This document shows, piece after piece, positions 1 through 9,479 of a stretch of DNA of 64,000 bases. Position numbers and translations under genes: made by a program. Position 1 is the first letter of the stretch; every line of letters begins with the position of its first letter. The stretch covers positions 1 through 64,000 of the forward strand of contig NZ_JAKILG010000024.1 of assembly GCF_023283765.1 (NCBI RefSeq), read 5' to 3'. Under the pieces are notes generated by a model that was given only the letters and a program-made list of their open reading frames with translations, made no database searches and had not been told where the DNA came from. This DNA comes from Shewanella profunda. GTDB lineage: Bacteria; Pseudomonadota; Gammaproteobacteria; Enterobacterales; Shewanellaceae.

Positions 1-218
<218 letters not shown>

Positions 219-353
219 ACAACCCAGATGGGTTTTACTGCAAAGTGACCTTAGACAGAATATAAACACTTAATGAAGTGTGAACTCAAAGCAATCAGCT
301 TTCCGAATTATTATTAACGTGAGCCAGAGACGGACACGGTAATAAACAGAATT

Positions 354-471
354 TGCTTGGTGACAATAGCATTGTGGAACCACCTGATCCCATCCCGAAC
401 TCAGAAGTGAAACGCAAACGCGCCGATGGTAGTGTGGGGTCTCCCCATGTGAGAGTAGGTCATCGCCAAGC
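354..471 (+). rRNA. rrf: 5S ribosomal RNA
   Basis: This is a complete 5S rRNA of about 118 bases beginning TGCTTGGTGAC and ending ATCGCCAAGC, so the two ends pair as helix I. The internal CCTGATCCCATCCCGAACTC and the GATGGTAGTGTGGGG blocks are the conserved loop B/C and loop E/helix regions. It is the last gene of the rrn operon and follows the 23S gene after about 135 bases. Exact ends may differ by one or two bases. Confidence 0.95.
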
Positions 472-498
472 GCCTAATTATCTTGTAAAGATGTAACT

Positions 499-526
499 AA
501 GCCAGCTGAATAAGCTGGCTTTTTTG
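499..526 (+). terminator. rrn operon rho-independent terminator
   Basis: The stem AAGCCAGCT/AGCTGGCTT has a short loop (GAATA) and is followed directly by a run of T. It sits about 30 bases after the 5S gene and ends the rRNA transcript. Confidence 0.85.
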
Positions 527-752
527 CGTCTGTAATTTGTACAATTTAGTCTATTTTTCCTACAGATGAGTAAGATTTTTTCTCCATCACACACAATAAT
601 CTGTGCCGTCTGGCTTTTATTTCTACCTTTATTAAGGTAATGCTCCGATTTCGCTACAGTGATCTTAACGCTGGATCGAGCCTAGCTATTGCTATTAGTT
701 AAGCGGTTACTTACCTTATATTTTAATTTGTTGGGGTAGATAAGGATCTGAG

Positions 753-2027
753 ATGAAGTTAGAGATGATTTGTACTGGGGAAGAGGTGTTGGCGGGGCAG
801 ATTGTTGATACCAACGCCGCTTGGTTTGCCAGTACTATGATGGAGCATGGTGTCGAGATCCAGCGTCGAGTGACTGTCGGCGATCGCCTAGAGGATCTAA
901 TAGCAGTATTTCAAGAACGTAGCTTACATGCCGATGTGATTTTGGTTAATGGTGGCCTTGGGCCGACAAGTGATGATATGTCTGCAGAAGCTATGGCTAA
1001 GGCGAAAGGTGAATCATTAGTTGAGAATACGCAGTGGCGTGAGCGTTTAGAGGATTGGTTTACCCGTAATAACCGTGAAATGCCCTTAAGCAATCTTAAG
1101 CAAGCTATGTTGCCAGCATCTGCCATAATGGTTGATAACCCAGTGGGAACCGCCTGTGGCTTTAGAGTTAAGCTTAATCGAGCCTGGTTATTTTTCACAC
1201 CTGGGGTGCCTTTTGAGCTCAAACACATGGTGATCGAGCAGTTTGTCCCTTTTATCCGTGAAGAATTTAATCTTGATTCCAAGGTCGCCCTAAAGAAGCT
1301 GTTGACCATAGGCCAAGGTGAGTCGGCTTTAGCAGACAAATTAGAACCTTTAGAGTTGCCCGAAGGCATTACGATTGGCTACCGTTCTTCTATGCCACAT
1401 ATTGAGATTAAGATCTTTGCCCGTGGCGAGAAGGCGATTGCAGTATTACCTCGGGTCGCTGGGCATATTAAGATGGTGCTCGGTACCGCGGTCGTCGCAG
1501 AAGATAAAGCAACTCTTGCCGAAGAAGTTCATTATAAGTTACTCAACTCTGGTTTGACCTTAAGTGTTGCTGAATCTTGTACTGGTGGCATGATCACCAG
1601 CCAGTTGGTTGATTTTGCAGGGAGTTCTTCTTACTTGCAACATGGATTAGTCACTTATAGCAATGAATCTAAAGTGCGCGTATTAGGTGTCAATCCTTCA
1701 ACCTTAGATGATTATGGTGCCGTTTCAATTGCGACTGTGGAAGAAATGGCTAAGGGTGCAAGGCAAATCTTAGACAGTGACTATGCGCTGGCTACCAGTG
1801 GGATTGCAGGGCCTGATGGTGGGACAGAACAAAAGCCTGTGGGTACGGTTGCAATAGCACTTTCGACTCGGCGTGGCGTGTATAGCCAGATGCTTAAGTT
1901 TCCAGCCCGCTCTCGGGAGTTAGTTCGTGGCCTAAGCGCTGCTGTCGCATTTGATATGTTACGCCGCGAGTTACTTGATGAAGCCGTAATTGTCGACTAC
2001 GGCTCATTTAAACGTGCGTTGAAGTGA
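753..2027 (+). CDS. cinA: CinA-family protein, nicotinamide-nucleotide amidase
   Basis: This 424-residue protein is the long form of CinA. The N-terminal half is a MoCF-biosynthesis-type domain, with the motif [11 protein letters not shown] near residue 66. The C-terminal half, from about residue 260, is the PncC-type nicotinamide mononucleotide deamidase domain with the signature [12 protein letters not shown] and the later [12 protein letters not shown] block. PncC domains convert NMN to nicotinic acid mononucleotide in pyridine nucleotide salvage; the N-terminal domain is linked in some bacteria to ADP-ribose hydrolysis. The name CinA comes from competence in Gram-positives and does not imply that role here. 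It stands alone between the rrn terminator and its own terminator. The ATG is preceded by a plausible ribosome site (AAGGATCTGAG). Confidence 0.93.
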   Translation: MKLEMICTGEEVLAGQIVDTNAAWFASTMMEHGVEIQRRVTVGDRLEDLIAVFQERSLHADVILVNGGLGPTSDDMSAEAMAKAKGESLVENTQWRERLEDWFTRNNREMPLSNLKQAMLPASAIMVDNPVGTACGFRVKLNRAWLFFTPGVPFELKHMVIEQFVPFIREEFNLDSKVALKKLLTIGQGESALADKLEPLELPEGITIGYRSSMPHIEIKIFARGEKAIAVLPRVAGHIKMVLGTAVVAEDKATLAEEVHYKLLNSGLTLSVAESCTGGMITSQLVDFAGSSSYLQHGLVTYSNESKVRVLGVNPSTLDDYGAVSIATVEEMAKGARQILDSDYALATSGIAGPDGGTEQKPVGTVAIALSTRRGVYSQMLKFPARSRELVRGLSAAVAFDMLRRELLDEAVIVDYGSFKRALK

Positions 2028-2048
2028 GTGGTGCTTAATCCACCTAAC

Positions 2049-2079
2049 AAAAACTGTGACGATATCGCCACAGTTTTTG
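2049..2079 (+). terminator. terminator between cinA and the flgT-like gene (works on both strands)
   Basis: AAAAACTGTG-ACGATATCG-CCACAGTTTTT is a symmetrical hairpin with an A run before and a T run after it. It can therefore end transcription of cinA from the left and of the convergent FlgT-like gene from the right. Confidence 0.8.
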
Positions 2080-2120
2080 TTTAGAATAAATCCTATTTGA
2101 TTGGTATTAGCTAATGATAT

Positions 2121-3308
2121 TTATGGATTGAAAGGCATTATCACATCGAAGAGATCAACTTGATCTTGTTGTTTTCCTTGTGAATTACTTTCAGGAGATA
2201 CTCTCAATAAACTTACATTATCGCTTGTGTGAATAACATCTAAGATCACAGGTGAACTTAATGGAATGAGTAAATTGAGCATGCCATTTGTGGTCGGTAG
2301 ATTCCGTTGTTTGACTAGTTTGAACTTGTCATCAAGTTTTACGCCATGTTGGGTACCTAAGTTAATGGTCACCAAATCATCCTCTTTATAGAGTATGCTG
2401 GCACGGGTCGGCTGACAGCTTAAGGTATCGTTAATATCACTTGCTGCATTGTATAATGTGTCGACTATTACTTTGCCATAATCGCTGCGCCAGAACAGAC
2501 TATTGGCAAGATCCACTGTTGCGTTTGAATCAAAGCTCCATCCTCCTTCTCCATGATATTCGGTTTGCAATAGCAGGCTTTGGCTTAACCTGTCGTAGAC
2601 AAAGACCTTGATGGTGAAATTCCGCATGGGCTTGATTTTGGTTTGCAGTAACTGAGTCTTTTTCTCTTCAAATAAGCTTACATCACGAATGTATCCGAAG
2701 ATCAGGTACTGACTTTGAAAACGGTGACTGAGAGACAGAGAAATCGCTTCAATATGTTTAATGTCTATACTATCTAACGGCTCGTCAACATCGACAATTG
2801 TTTGTGGCAATAAGGTTTCAACGAAGATGCTGGGTTGATTAGTCAACTTGGTTTTAAAGCGTGAACTGATGTGATCTGGGAGTTTATAGATCCCGCCGTC
2901 GGACGCTTGCGCTGGTATCAGTAGCGGAAATTGGCCAATAATGATCTGTTTTGTATATTTGTCTTTAATACAGTTAGTTTGGGATTGAATATTTACTTTT
3001 AGGTTAATTGTTAGGGCGTTTTGTGCAACCGATTCGTTGAGTATCACAACCTCAGCAATATGATTTTCTGATAACAGTGCGCTCGAGCTTTCAGCTAAAA
3101 TGCCGTTGGTTACAGTGTTTTTTATGCTGATGAAACTGCTGGCTTGTAACGATGCATTCTCAATTGCCTGCTTTATAGTTTCAGAGCGTATCTTATTATA
3201 GTCTTCATCACCTAGCGATAGTGTGGCTTGGCCGATATACCATTGTGCATGGCAAAGTGGTGCGATTAGCCCTAATGCTAACAATAGAATCCGCATGCTT
3301 GCTTGCAT
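2121..3308 (-). CDS. FlgT-like flagellar H-ring protein (paralogue)
   Basis: The 395-residue protein resembles FlgT, the periplasmic protein that builds the H ring around the flagellar L and P rings in Vibrio and relatives. It has a cleavable signal peptide (RILLLALGLIAPLCHA, mature start QWYIGQA). It then shows the FlgT N-domain pattern: GQATLSLGDEDYNKIRSETIKQAIENA, then a conserved-looking middle region KQIIIGQFPLLIP, and a C-terminal domain with DDLVTINLGTQHGVKLDDKF. I chose the upstream ATG because TGGATAATTAG precedes it, while the ATG four codons on has no ribosome site. It follows the FlgH-like gene by only 4 bases, so the two are one operon. No rod, hook, filament or motor genes are near, which makes this a paralogue away from a main flagellar cluster. 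The family call is from sequence pattern; function is inferred. Confidence 0.75.
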   Translation of the reverse strand: MQASMRILLLALGLIAPLCHAQWYIGQATLSLGDEDYNKIRSETIKQAIENASLQASSFISIKNTVTNGILAESSSALLSENHIAEVVILNESVAQNALTINLKVNIQSQTNCIKDKYTKQIIIGQFPLLIPAQASDGGIYKLPDHISSRFKTKLTNQPSIFVETLLPQTIVDVDEPLDSIDIKHIEAISLSLSHRFQSQYLIFGYIRDVSLFEEKKTQLLQTKIKPMRNFTIKVFVYDRLSQSLLLQTEYHGEGGWSFDSNATVDLANSLFWRSDYGKVIVDTLYNAASDINDTLSCQPTRASILYKEDDLVTINLGTQHGVKLDDKFKLVKQRNLPTTNGMLNLLIPLSSPVILDVIHTSDNVSLLRVSPESNSQGKQQDQVDLFDVIMPFNP

Positions 3309-3312
3309 CTAA

Positions 3313-4041
3313 TTATCCAAAAATATTGAGGAGTTTACCTATTAGAGAGGTATCTTGATTGTCCTGCTGTTCGCCTTTTCCACTGACTTCAATTACGGAG
3401 TTACCCACTAAGATAGAGTCAATTGAATGGTCATATGCGATATCACTGACTCGTACTTCGCCAGAGAAGCGGACGTATTCATCGCCCTTATTGAGTTTGA
3501 TCCACTTTTCACCAGCGATTATCAAGTTCCCATTAGGTAATTTTTCTCGAACAGAGACCGTTATAGTGCCTGAAAGCGAGTTTTTATGGTTGCTGGCGGA
3601 TGAGCTATCAAAAGACTTTTCTTGCTTGTAGTCAGCGCTGAGATTGTCGTTGTTGATGGCAATGTTACCGGCTTTGATATCTGGGGATAATTCGAATTGG
3701 TCAGACTTATCTCGCTGGTAGCTCAGCGACTTTTCGGAAGATATTTTTTCGTTTAGCCGAACTAAGATCATATCGCCAATCTCATAACGGCTGTTGTTTT
3801 GATAGATGTCTCGCATGTCACTCGCGTTAAAAATGGAGCCTGTTACTGGCTGTACTTGGGATAAGTTCCCATCACGCACGGGCCGATATTCTGGTTCTCC
3901 ACGAACAGGCCCAGCTTCTTTGGTGAGTACTTGTAAGATTGTGTCTTCTTTCGTTGGGCTTTTTATTTCTTGCTTTTCGACCGTTGTACAAGCGGTAAGT
4001 AATAAACAGAGTAGTAGGTAATATATCGTCGTGGATTTCAT
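3313..4041 (-). CDS. FlgH-like L-ring lipoprotein (paralogue)
   Basis: This 242-residue protein resembles FlgH, the outer-membrane lipoprotein that forms the flagellar L ring. It begins with a lipoprotein signal peptide ending LLLTACTT (lipobox T-A-C). The FlgH hallmarks follow: GSIFNASDMRDIY, then RYEIGDMILVRLNEKI, and the C-terminal block GNLIIAGEKWIKLNKGDEYVRFSGEVRVSDIA followed by NSVIEVSGKG. The reading frame extends 27 codons upstream to 4122. I start at 4041 because only there does the signal peptide come first, and AAGAA lies about 10 bases ahead. It is the first gene of a two-gene minus-strand operon with the FlgT-like gene. Genuine FlgH normally sits in a flgBCDEFGHIJ cluster, which is absent here. 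Confidence 0.78.
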   Translation of the reverse strand: MKSTTIYYLLLCLLLTACTTVEKQEIKSPTKEDTILQVLTKEAGPVRGEPEYRPVRDGNLSQVQPVTGSIFNASDMRDIYQNNSRYEIGDMILVRLNEKISSEKSLSYQRDKSDQFELSPDIKAGNIAINNDNLSADYKQEKSFDSSSASNHKNSLSGTITVSVREKLPNGNLIIAGEKWIKLNKGDEYVRFSGEVRVSDIAYDHSIDSILVGNSVIEVSGKGEQQDNQDTSLIGKLLNIFG

Positions 4042-4627
4042 TGATATAAAATTCTTATTGTGTCGTTTTTTTATGTTATCCGAAAAATTTATGGTTTGAA
4101 TGTTTTTACGGTTTCTTTTCAATTCTTTTCAGTGAGACATTAAAATGATTACAGTTATTTACGTAACTATTGTTTAATTTACTTTTGTTTAAGTTGTTGC
4201 GCTAATTGTTATTTTGAATTTTATATCTCGGATTTTCTATGATCTAAACAATAAATTTACGTTTAAATACAGTATGTTGTTTATTTTTTGTGATATGGTC
4301 GATATCGATGGGTAGGAATGCTGCATTATTTGATTATCAGAAGTTTATATTTTGGATGGCTTTACTCTAGGCAACTGCTGATTTTTAAATTCAGTATTAT
4401 ATTTGTTGCTATTTCTGCGTTTGTTGTTTAATAATCAGATTTGAAAGCCTTTTTAAATCTATATTTTTAGTTTTATTGCTATATGTTAGTTATCAGATTG
4501 GATTAACTTATGAAATCTCATTTGTATAAATTATTTTATAAGCAAGTTTAAATTGTTAGCTTAGTTCTTATCATAAAAACAACATAGTTATTAAGATTAA
4601 TATAATAAATAGCCATCATGGATATAT
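4042..4627. promoter_or_regulatory. AT-rich divergent intergenic region of the flagellar-ring-like island
   Basis: About 590 bases separate the FlgH-like gene (minus) from the 266-residue protein (plus). No gene is seen here, apart from an in-frame upstream extension of the FlgH-like frame that I judge untranslated. The base composition is strikingly A/T rich, with many TTTAAAT, TATTTTT and TTGTTTAA stretches, far more than in neighbouring housekeeping genes. It must hold both divergent promoters. Such curved AT-rich DNA is a common target for H-NS-type silencing, which is an inference only. I did not find one convincing -35/-10 pair. Confidence 0.55.
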
Positions 4628-5428
4628 ATGTCATTGGTTGATTTACTAAAAAATGGTACGGCTCAGGCTAGTACCGCAGCAGTGGCGACCAAGAGTACGG
4701 GCCCATCTTCCTTGGCTCCGGATACTGGTATCGCATCTACGACAACATCAGAACAAGCTGGGTTTAGCCAAGTCTTTGCTACTATGTTGTCGAACCAATC
4801 ACAGTTGATAGGTAGTCTGGTTCAAACCGAAACGGCTATCGATGTCAGTGGGATAGGAAACTTGGCTGCGGTTGACACGAGTCAAACAGAGACTTTTACT
4901 GAACTCCAGTCTCTGTTTTTAAGTGGAGCCGGGTTAGCATCGGTATTCCCAGCCAGTATGATTAGTTCAAGTGGCACGACACCACTTGTCGATGCTAATG
5001 CTCTTACCCAATTGCAGCAAGGGATGTTAAGTGGGCTCGCCAATAACCTTGTTGGAAAGAGTGCTGTTGACACAAGTGGCGTTAATATTGACACCAGTAC
5101 TGGTTCTGAGTTGGTTCAGTTTGGATTTGGCGTAGACGGTTTAGATCAAAACGACCTATTTGATTCCATCAACGTACTTAATCACATCCCATTAGTATCA
5201 GATTATTATCAATCAGCCACCGATACCCATATCAGTAATGCATCAAAACTAGCGGGTAGCTTTATTTATGGCGGCGTTCCGGGATTAGCTCTTTTGGCTG
5301 TGGAGGTGGGCGTAGATTACTTTGGAGGCTACAAGGTTACAGATCTCATCGGATCGATGGGATTGGAACCGATGGCTAACAGTGTGGAGGAGGTAATCCA
5401 GCCAATTACGGATCTGACTTCGATGTAG
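4628..5428 (+). CDS. unrecognised acidic protein lacking Arg, Cys and Trp; putative exported protein
   Basis: I do not recognise this 266-residue protein. It has no Sec signal peptide. The first 60 residues are Ser/Thr/Ala/Gly rich and probably disordered. I count no arginine, cysteine or tryptophan and only five lysines, against many Asp, Glu, Ser and Thr, so it is strongly acidic. A hydrophobic glycine-rich stretch (GSFIYGGVPGLALLAVEVGVDYFGG) lies at about residues 215-240. This composition is typical of proteins that work outside the cell, and the unsignalled disordered N-terminus recalls substrates exported by flagellar-type or other one-step systems. It is divergent from the FlgH/FlgT-like pair and followed by the FlgP-like gene, so it may be a substrate or part of the same assembly. 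That link is inference. GGAT before the ATG is a modest ribosome site. Confidence 0.7.
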   Translation: MSLVDLLKNGTAQASTAAVATKSTGPSSLAPDTGIASTTTSEQAGFSQVFATMLSNQSQLIGSLVQTETAIDVSGIGNLAAVDTSQTETFTELQSLFLSGAGLASVFPASMISSSGTTPLVDANALTQLQQGMLSGLANNLVGKSAVDTSGVNIDTSTGSELVQFGFGVDGLDQNDLFDSINVLNHIPLVSDYYQSATDTHISNASKLAGSFIYGGVPGLALLAVEVGVDYFGGYKVTDLIGSMGLEPMANSVEEVIQPITDLTSM

Positions 5429-5622
5429 TCGTCTTGAGTTTAATCCGTTTAACACTAGGTATTATGATCTTAAGTGGATGTATTTTTAACACTTTTTGCC
5501 TGGATATTAAGGGTGCATAGATATTAAAAAGGCCCAGAACCCTATCTGTATCATTTTAGCTTTAGAATTTTTCTCCCTATAGCTGCATCTGCAGTTGAAT
5601 TAGCTAAAACGCGAGAATTTAT

Positions 5623-6084
5623 ATGCTACGAGATTTAATTATTTTGGTCGCCCTTTACTCTTTAACTGGCTGTAATATGTTGAAATCCACCAATGAGCCT
5701 TATACTCCGTCGACTTTCCCTGTGCTGAGTGCGATCGGCTATGCGCCGATCGATACCCAGCCGTCAGAATTTCATACTGAGAAAGTCTTAATGGCGATGG
5801 AGTCATCGAAGATTTTGGCTTATCGCGAGTTAGCTGAGCAGGTCTATGGTTTACAACTTGATTCGAATACTAAGGTCAAAGATTGGTTGGTTAACGTTAA
5901 TGTGACCAGTACAAAAGTCGGTGGTTTAATTAAAGGTGCACGAGTGGTGAAATCCTATCCCGTTGATAAATTTTATGTCACTGAGCTGGAACTGGATTTT
6001 CGCTTAGTATGGGAGCTTTATCAGCAAGCAGATAGCCCTCGCCAAGAGCGTGTTTTAGTGATAGAACCTGCGCAGAATTTTTAG
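5623..6084 (+). CDS. FlgP-like outer-membrane lipoprotein (LPP20 type)
   Basis: The 153-residue protein has a lipoprotein signal peptide with lipobox LTGC at about residue 17. It matches the pattern of FlgP, the H-ring outer-membrane lipoprotein of Vibrio and Campylobacter flagella: VLSAIGYAPID, then SSKILAYRELAEQVYGLQL, then GGLIKGARVVKSYPVDKFYVTELELDFRLVWELYQ. Its length fits that family. It lies about 195 bases after the 266-residue gene on the same strand. Together with FlgH-like and FlgT-like neighbours it gives three of the outer-membrane ring components but nothing of the rest of a flagellum. FlgO, the usual partner of FlgP, is not seen. Confidence 0.75.
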   Translation: MLRDLIILVALYSLTGCNMLKSTNEPYTPSTFPVLSAIGYAPIDTQPSEFHTEKVLMAMESSKILAYRELAEQVYGLQLDSNTKVKDWLVNVNVTSTKVGGLIKGARVVKSYPVDKFYVTELELDFRLVWELYQQADSPRQERVLVIEPAQNF

Positions 6085-6163
6085 ATAAATACTGCAATAT
6101 CAATTACATCAGTTATTTTAATCTTCGTAATGGCTTAAATATTCTGCTTTGATTAGGTAAAAT

Positions 6164-6214
6164 TAATGCTTTGTCATAAGCATATAGATTACATATGGCA
6201 TAGACAAAGCATTA
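6164..6214. repeat. 12-bp perfect inverted repeat between convergent genes
   Basis: TAATGCTTTGTC at 6164-6175 is repeated exactly in inverse orientation at 6203-6214, with a partly self-complementary interior (GCATAT / ATATGGC). No T run follows on either strand, so it is not a standard rho-independent terminator. It sits between the FlgP-like gene and the convergent lipoprotein gene. Confidence 0.6.
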
Positions 6215-6255
6215 GCTGATACTTAAAACGACACCCATTCGATGTAGCTCAAGTG

Positions 6256-6810
6256 TTATTTAGTGTTCTCTTGGAACTGTAAGATCAGTTTCCCAGGAAC
6301 TACCTCTATTCGCTTCGTCATCTCGGCGATTAAGGCTTGGTTACTCTCTTTGATATCCAGTACATAGACTGGTTGAGTCTCAAGGAAATGAGTTAAAAAC
6401 TGCATAACTTGAGGCGCTATAGATGTTATCGCTTTTTCAATATCCTTCGGTGTTGACTCTACTTTGACTAACTTAAGCTGGCGCAGATAGACACTGTGCG
6501 TCGTGCTGTCATACCAAGGCTTAGCCTCAAATGTCGTGGTGAGTTTTGCGCTCAATGGGAAGATCGGATTCTTAATTGATACCTGCGCCGCGGCACTTAC
6601 GCTCATAGTGTCAGGTTTTTCACCTAGTCTGACGCTGATGTCGTTAATGCGAACTTCTGTGCCAACCAATTGATTGCCTTGTTTTACCTCAAAGTGGATC
6701 TCTTTGCTGAGGTACTGTTCCATTTCGCGTTCGCTGATACTGTACTGAGAGACGCAGCCGCCCAGCAGTACAGTCAGTCCTAAGCAAATTGTGTGGTAAA
6801 GTTTTTTCAT
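6256..6810 (-). CDS. YceB-like outer-membrane lipoprotein (DUF1439)
   Basis: This 184-residue predicted lipoprotein has the lipobox LLGGC at about residue 19. It resembles E. coli YceB and the DUF1439 family: an N-terminal YSISEREMEQYLSKEIHFE, a middle set of beta strands with VRINDISVRLGE, and the DIEKAITSIAPQVMQFL helix. The family has a lipid-binding-like fold and no firmly assigned role. Its ATG abuts the stop of ppc, so it is probably cotranscribed with that gene. Confidence 0.75.
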   Translation of the reverse strand: MKKLYHTICLGLTVLLGGCVSQYSISEREMEQYLSKEIHFEVKQGNQLVGTEVRINDISVRLGEKPDTMSVSAAAQVSIKNPIFPLSAKLTTTFEAKPWYDSTTHSVYLRQLKLVKVESTPKDIEKAITSIAPQVMQFLTHFLETQPVYVLDIKESNQALIAEMTKRIEVVPGKLILQFQENTK

Positions 6811-9479
6811 TAACCAGTGTTTCTCATACCCGCTGCCACACCTGCAATGGTCAGCATTAGCGCTAACTGCACATGTCCAGACGCGGGTGTTTCGGTGGTT
6901 TCTTTACGCGTCCGTGCTAATAGCTCGGTTTGTAAGAAGTTTAATGGATCGATATACGGATTTCGCAGCTTAACAGACTCGCGATTCCACGGCGTATGCG
7001 CCATTAAACTATCCGATTTTGTCAGTTCAAGCACGACTTTAATGCCCAATTCTAAGCGTTGGCGCAAGGTTTCGCCTAAGTGATGCAAGTCCTTCGGAAC
7101 TAAACAGGTTTCGTAGTAGCGGGCCAAATTGGGTTCTGCCTTGGCGTAAACCATTTCCAGCATTGAAATTCGGGTGCTGAAGAAAGGCCATTCGCGTTCC
7201 ATCTCTTGGAGTAAGTCCATTTCGCCACGTTCACTGGCAGCTTGTAGTGCTTCACCCGCACCGAGCCATGCTGGCAACATCAAACGGTTTTGTGACCAAG
7301 CAAAAATCCACGGAATTGCCCGCAGACTTTCGATCCCACCATCGACACGACGTTTGGCTGGACGACTACCGAGTGGCAGCTTCCCTAATTCCACTTCTGG
7401 CGTTGCCGCGCGGAAATAAGCCACAAAATCAGGTTCATCACGTACTATGCCGCGGTAAGCGCCCACTGATTCTTCGGCGATACGTTGCATGCAATCGCGC
7501 CATTCTTGCTTCGGTTCTGGCGGTGGTAACAGTGTCGCTTCCAATACGGCCGAGGTATACAGAGCTAAGCTCTGAACTGCGAGTTTTGGCAAGCCAAATT
7601 TGAAGCGGATCATCTCGCCCTGTTCGGTAACACGAATGCGGCCATCTACCGAACCCGGTGGTTGGGATAGAATTGCCTTGTGTGCCGGGCCGCCTCCGCG
7701 ACCAATACTGCCACCACGGCCATGGAACAGAGTGAGCTTCACGCCCGCTTGTTTACAGACTGCGACTAATTGCTCTTGGGCACGATACTGAGCCCAAGCC
7801 GCAGCCATGACACCTGCATCTTTGGCTGAGTCAGAGTAACCTATCATGACTTCTTGCATACCCTTGGTGTAACCACGATACCAGTCGATATCGAGCAAGT
7901 CGGTAACACACTTAGCGGCGTTGTTTAAGTCGCTTAAGGTTTCAAATAACGGCACCACGCGCATTGGGTGCGAGCAGCCCGTCTCTTTGAGTAATAGTAA
8001 AACCGTTAATACATCCGATGGTTTACCCGCCATCGAAATCACATAGGAGCCGAGTGCCTTGGCGGGATGTTTAGCGATTAAACGACAGGTATTGAGCACT
8101 TCGGCCACATCGGCTGAGGGTTGCCAGTTACTTGGGATCAGCGGACGACGATTGCTGAGTTCACGTAATAAGAAGGCTTGCTTCTCTGTTTCGTCCCAAT
8201 GATTGAAATCACCCATGCCGAGATAGCGCGTTAACTCGGCGAGCACATCGCTGTGACGGCTGGCGTCTTGGCGAATGTCGAGTCTGAGCATATGAATGCC
8301 AAAACAGGCGAGGCGACGGAGGATATCGAGCAATAAACCGTTGGCGATTAAGCGCATGCCGCAGTCGGTTAAACTCTTATAGAGCATTTCTAACGGCGCT
8401 TTGAGATCGCTTTCTTGCCAGATCAGGCTCGATTTATCGACTTCAGGATTATGGCCTTCGATGCGCGCATTTAAATAATCTATGGTATCGCGCAGCCTTT
8501 GACGAAGTGAGCGTAATACATGGCGATAGGGCTCGCAGTTATTGTTGGTATAAGCCTTTAACTCATCATTGGCTTCTTCCATCGACAGCTCACCAACGAG
8601 TAGGACGATATCTTTTAAGAATAATCTGGCGGCGGCATGGCGGTTACGGTCGAGCACTTCTTGGGTGACTTTGGCAGTTACAAACGGGTTGCCATCGCGA
8701 TCGCCACCCATCCAACTTGAAAAACGCACTGGCGCGATATCAATGGGTAATTGCTGGCCAGTGCGTTGTTGTACTTGATCGTTAAGCTGTCTTAAAAAGT
8801 CAGGCACTGCATGCCAGAGCGACTCTTCAATGGTGGATAATCCCCAGCGGGCTTCATCCACAGGTGTTGGACGCTCGCGGCGGATCTCATTGGTGTGCCA
8901 TATTTGCGCGATTAATTGGCGTAGGCGCAGGTTGATTTGCTGACGCTCTCTATCCGACAGTTGGTCATTTTCCTGCTCAGTTAGGCAGTCGACGATGGCT
9001 GCGTACTTTTGGATCAGGGTACGACGGGATATTTCAGTGGGATGCGCCGTCAGTACTAGATCGATATCTAATGTTTTTAGGCAATCGAGCATCTTTGTTT
9101 GATCAATCCGACCATTAAGCATGCGGCCTAGAAGTTGTTCCACCGGATCTGGTACACAGACGAGTTCGTCACAGTTACGACTAATAGTATGAAATTGCTC
9201 TGATAAGTTAGCTAGATTGAGGAACTGGTTGAATGCTTTTGCGAAAGGTACTAACTCTTCGTCGGGAAGGGCTGTGAGTAACTCGAGCATTTGCTCTCTG
9301 GCGGCTTGATCGCCTCGGCGTGAATCTTTGGCAAGTTTACGGATCTGTTCAACCTTTTCAAGAAAAGAGTCCCCAAGGTGGGTACGCATAGTGTCACCGA
9401 GGATTTGTCCTAACATACTCACGTTCGATCTTAATGACGCATACATATCTGTCATATTGTCTGCCATGGTTACTGCCAT
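6810..9479 (-). CDS. ppc: phosphoenolpyruvate carboxylase
   Basis: PEP carboxylase makes oxaloacetate from phosphoenolpyruvate and bicarbonate and so refills the citric acid cycle in the cytoplasm. Diagnostic blocks are present: [14 protein letters not shown] with the catalytic His, [10 protein letters not shown], the glycine-rich loop [16 protein letters not shown], and the C-terminal MRNTG that helps bind the allosteric inhibitor aspartate. The frame runs up to 9524, but I place the start at 9479 (protein of 889 residues) because CGGAGTAACT stands just before that ATG and the extra 15 residues look unlike the family. The gene reads away from the arg operon, and the two share a long upstream region. 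Confidence 0.97.
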   Translation of the reverse strand: MAVTMADNMTDMYASLRSNVSMLGQILGDTMRTHLGDSFLEKVEQIRKLAKDSRRGDQAAREQMLELLTALPDEELVPFAKAFNQFLNLANLSEQFHTISRNCDELVCVPDPVEQLLGRMLNGRIDQTKMLDCLKTLDIDLVLTAHPTEISRRTLIQKYAAIVDCLTEQENDQLSDRERQQINLRLRQLIAQIWHTNEIRRERPTPVDEARWGLSTIEESLWHAVPDFLRQLNDQVQQRTGQQLPIDIAPVRFSSWMGGDRDGNPFVTAKVTQEVLDRNRHAAARLFLKDIVLLVGELSMEEANDELKAYTNNNCEPYRHVLRSLRQRLRDTIDYLNARIEGHNPEVDKSSLIWQESDLKAPLEMLYKSLTDCGMRLIANGLLLDILRRLACFGIHMLRLDIRQDASRHSDVLAELTRYLGMGDFNHWDETEKQAFLLRELSNRRPLIPSNWQPSADVAEVLNTCRLIAKHPAKALGSYVISMAGKPSDVLTVLLLLKETGCSHPMRVVPLFETLSDLNNAAKCVTDLLDIDWYRGYTKGMQEVMIGYSDSAKDAGVMAAAWAQYRAQEQLVAVCKQAGVKLTLFHGRGGSIGRGGGPAHKAILSQPPGSVDGRIRVTEQGEMIRFKFGLPKLAVQSLALYTSAVLEATLLPPPEPKQEWRDCMQRIAEESVGAYRGIVRDEPDFVAYFRAATPEVELGKLPLGSRPAKRRVDGGIESLRAIPWIFAWSQNRLMLPAWLGAGEALQAASERGEMDLLQEMEREWPFFSTRISMLEMVYAKAEPNLARYYETCLVPKDLHHLGETLRQRLELGIKVVLELTKSDSLMAHTPWNRESVKLRNPYIDPLNFLQTELLARTRKETTETPASGHVQLALMLTIAGVAAGMRNTG

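Noticed and set aside
219-353. tRNA in the 23S-5S spacer
   Set aside because: No cloverleaf or T-loop GGTTCRA-type sequence is seen.
4042-4122. Upstream extension of the FlgH-like reading frame (27 codons)
   Set aside because: It would place a lysine/asparagine-rich segment ahead of a clear lipoprotein signal peptide, and the internal ATG at 4041 has its own weak ribosome site.
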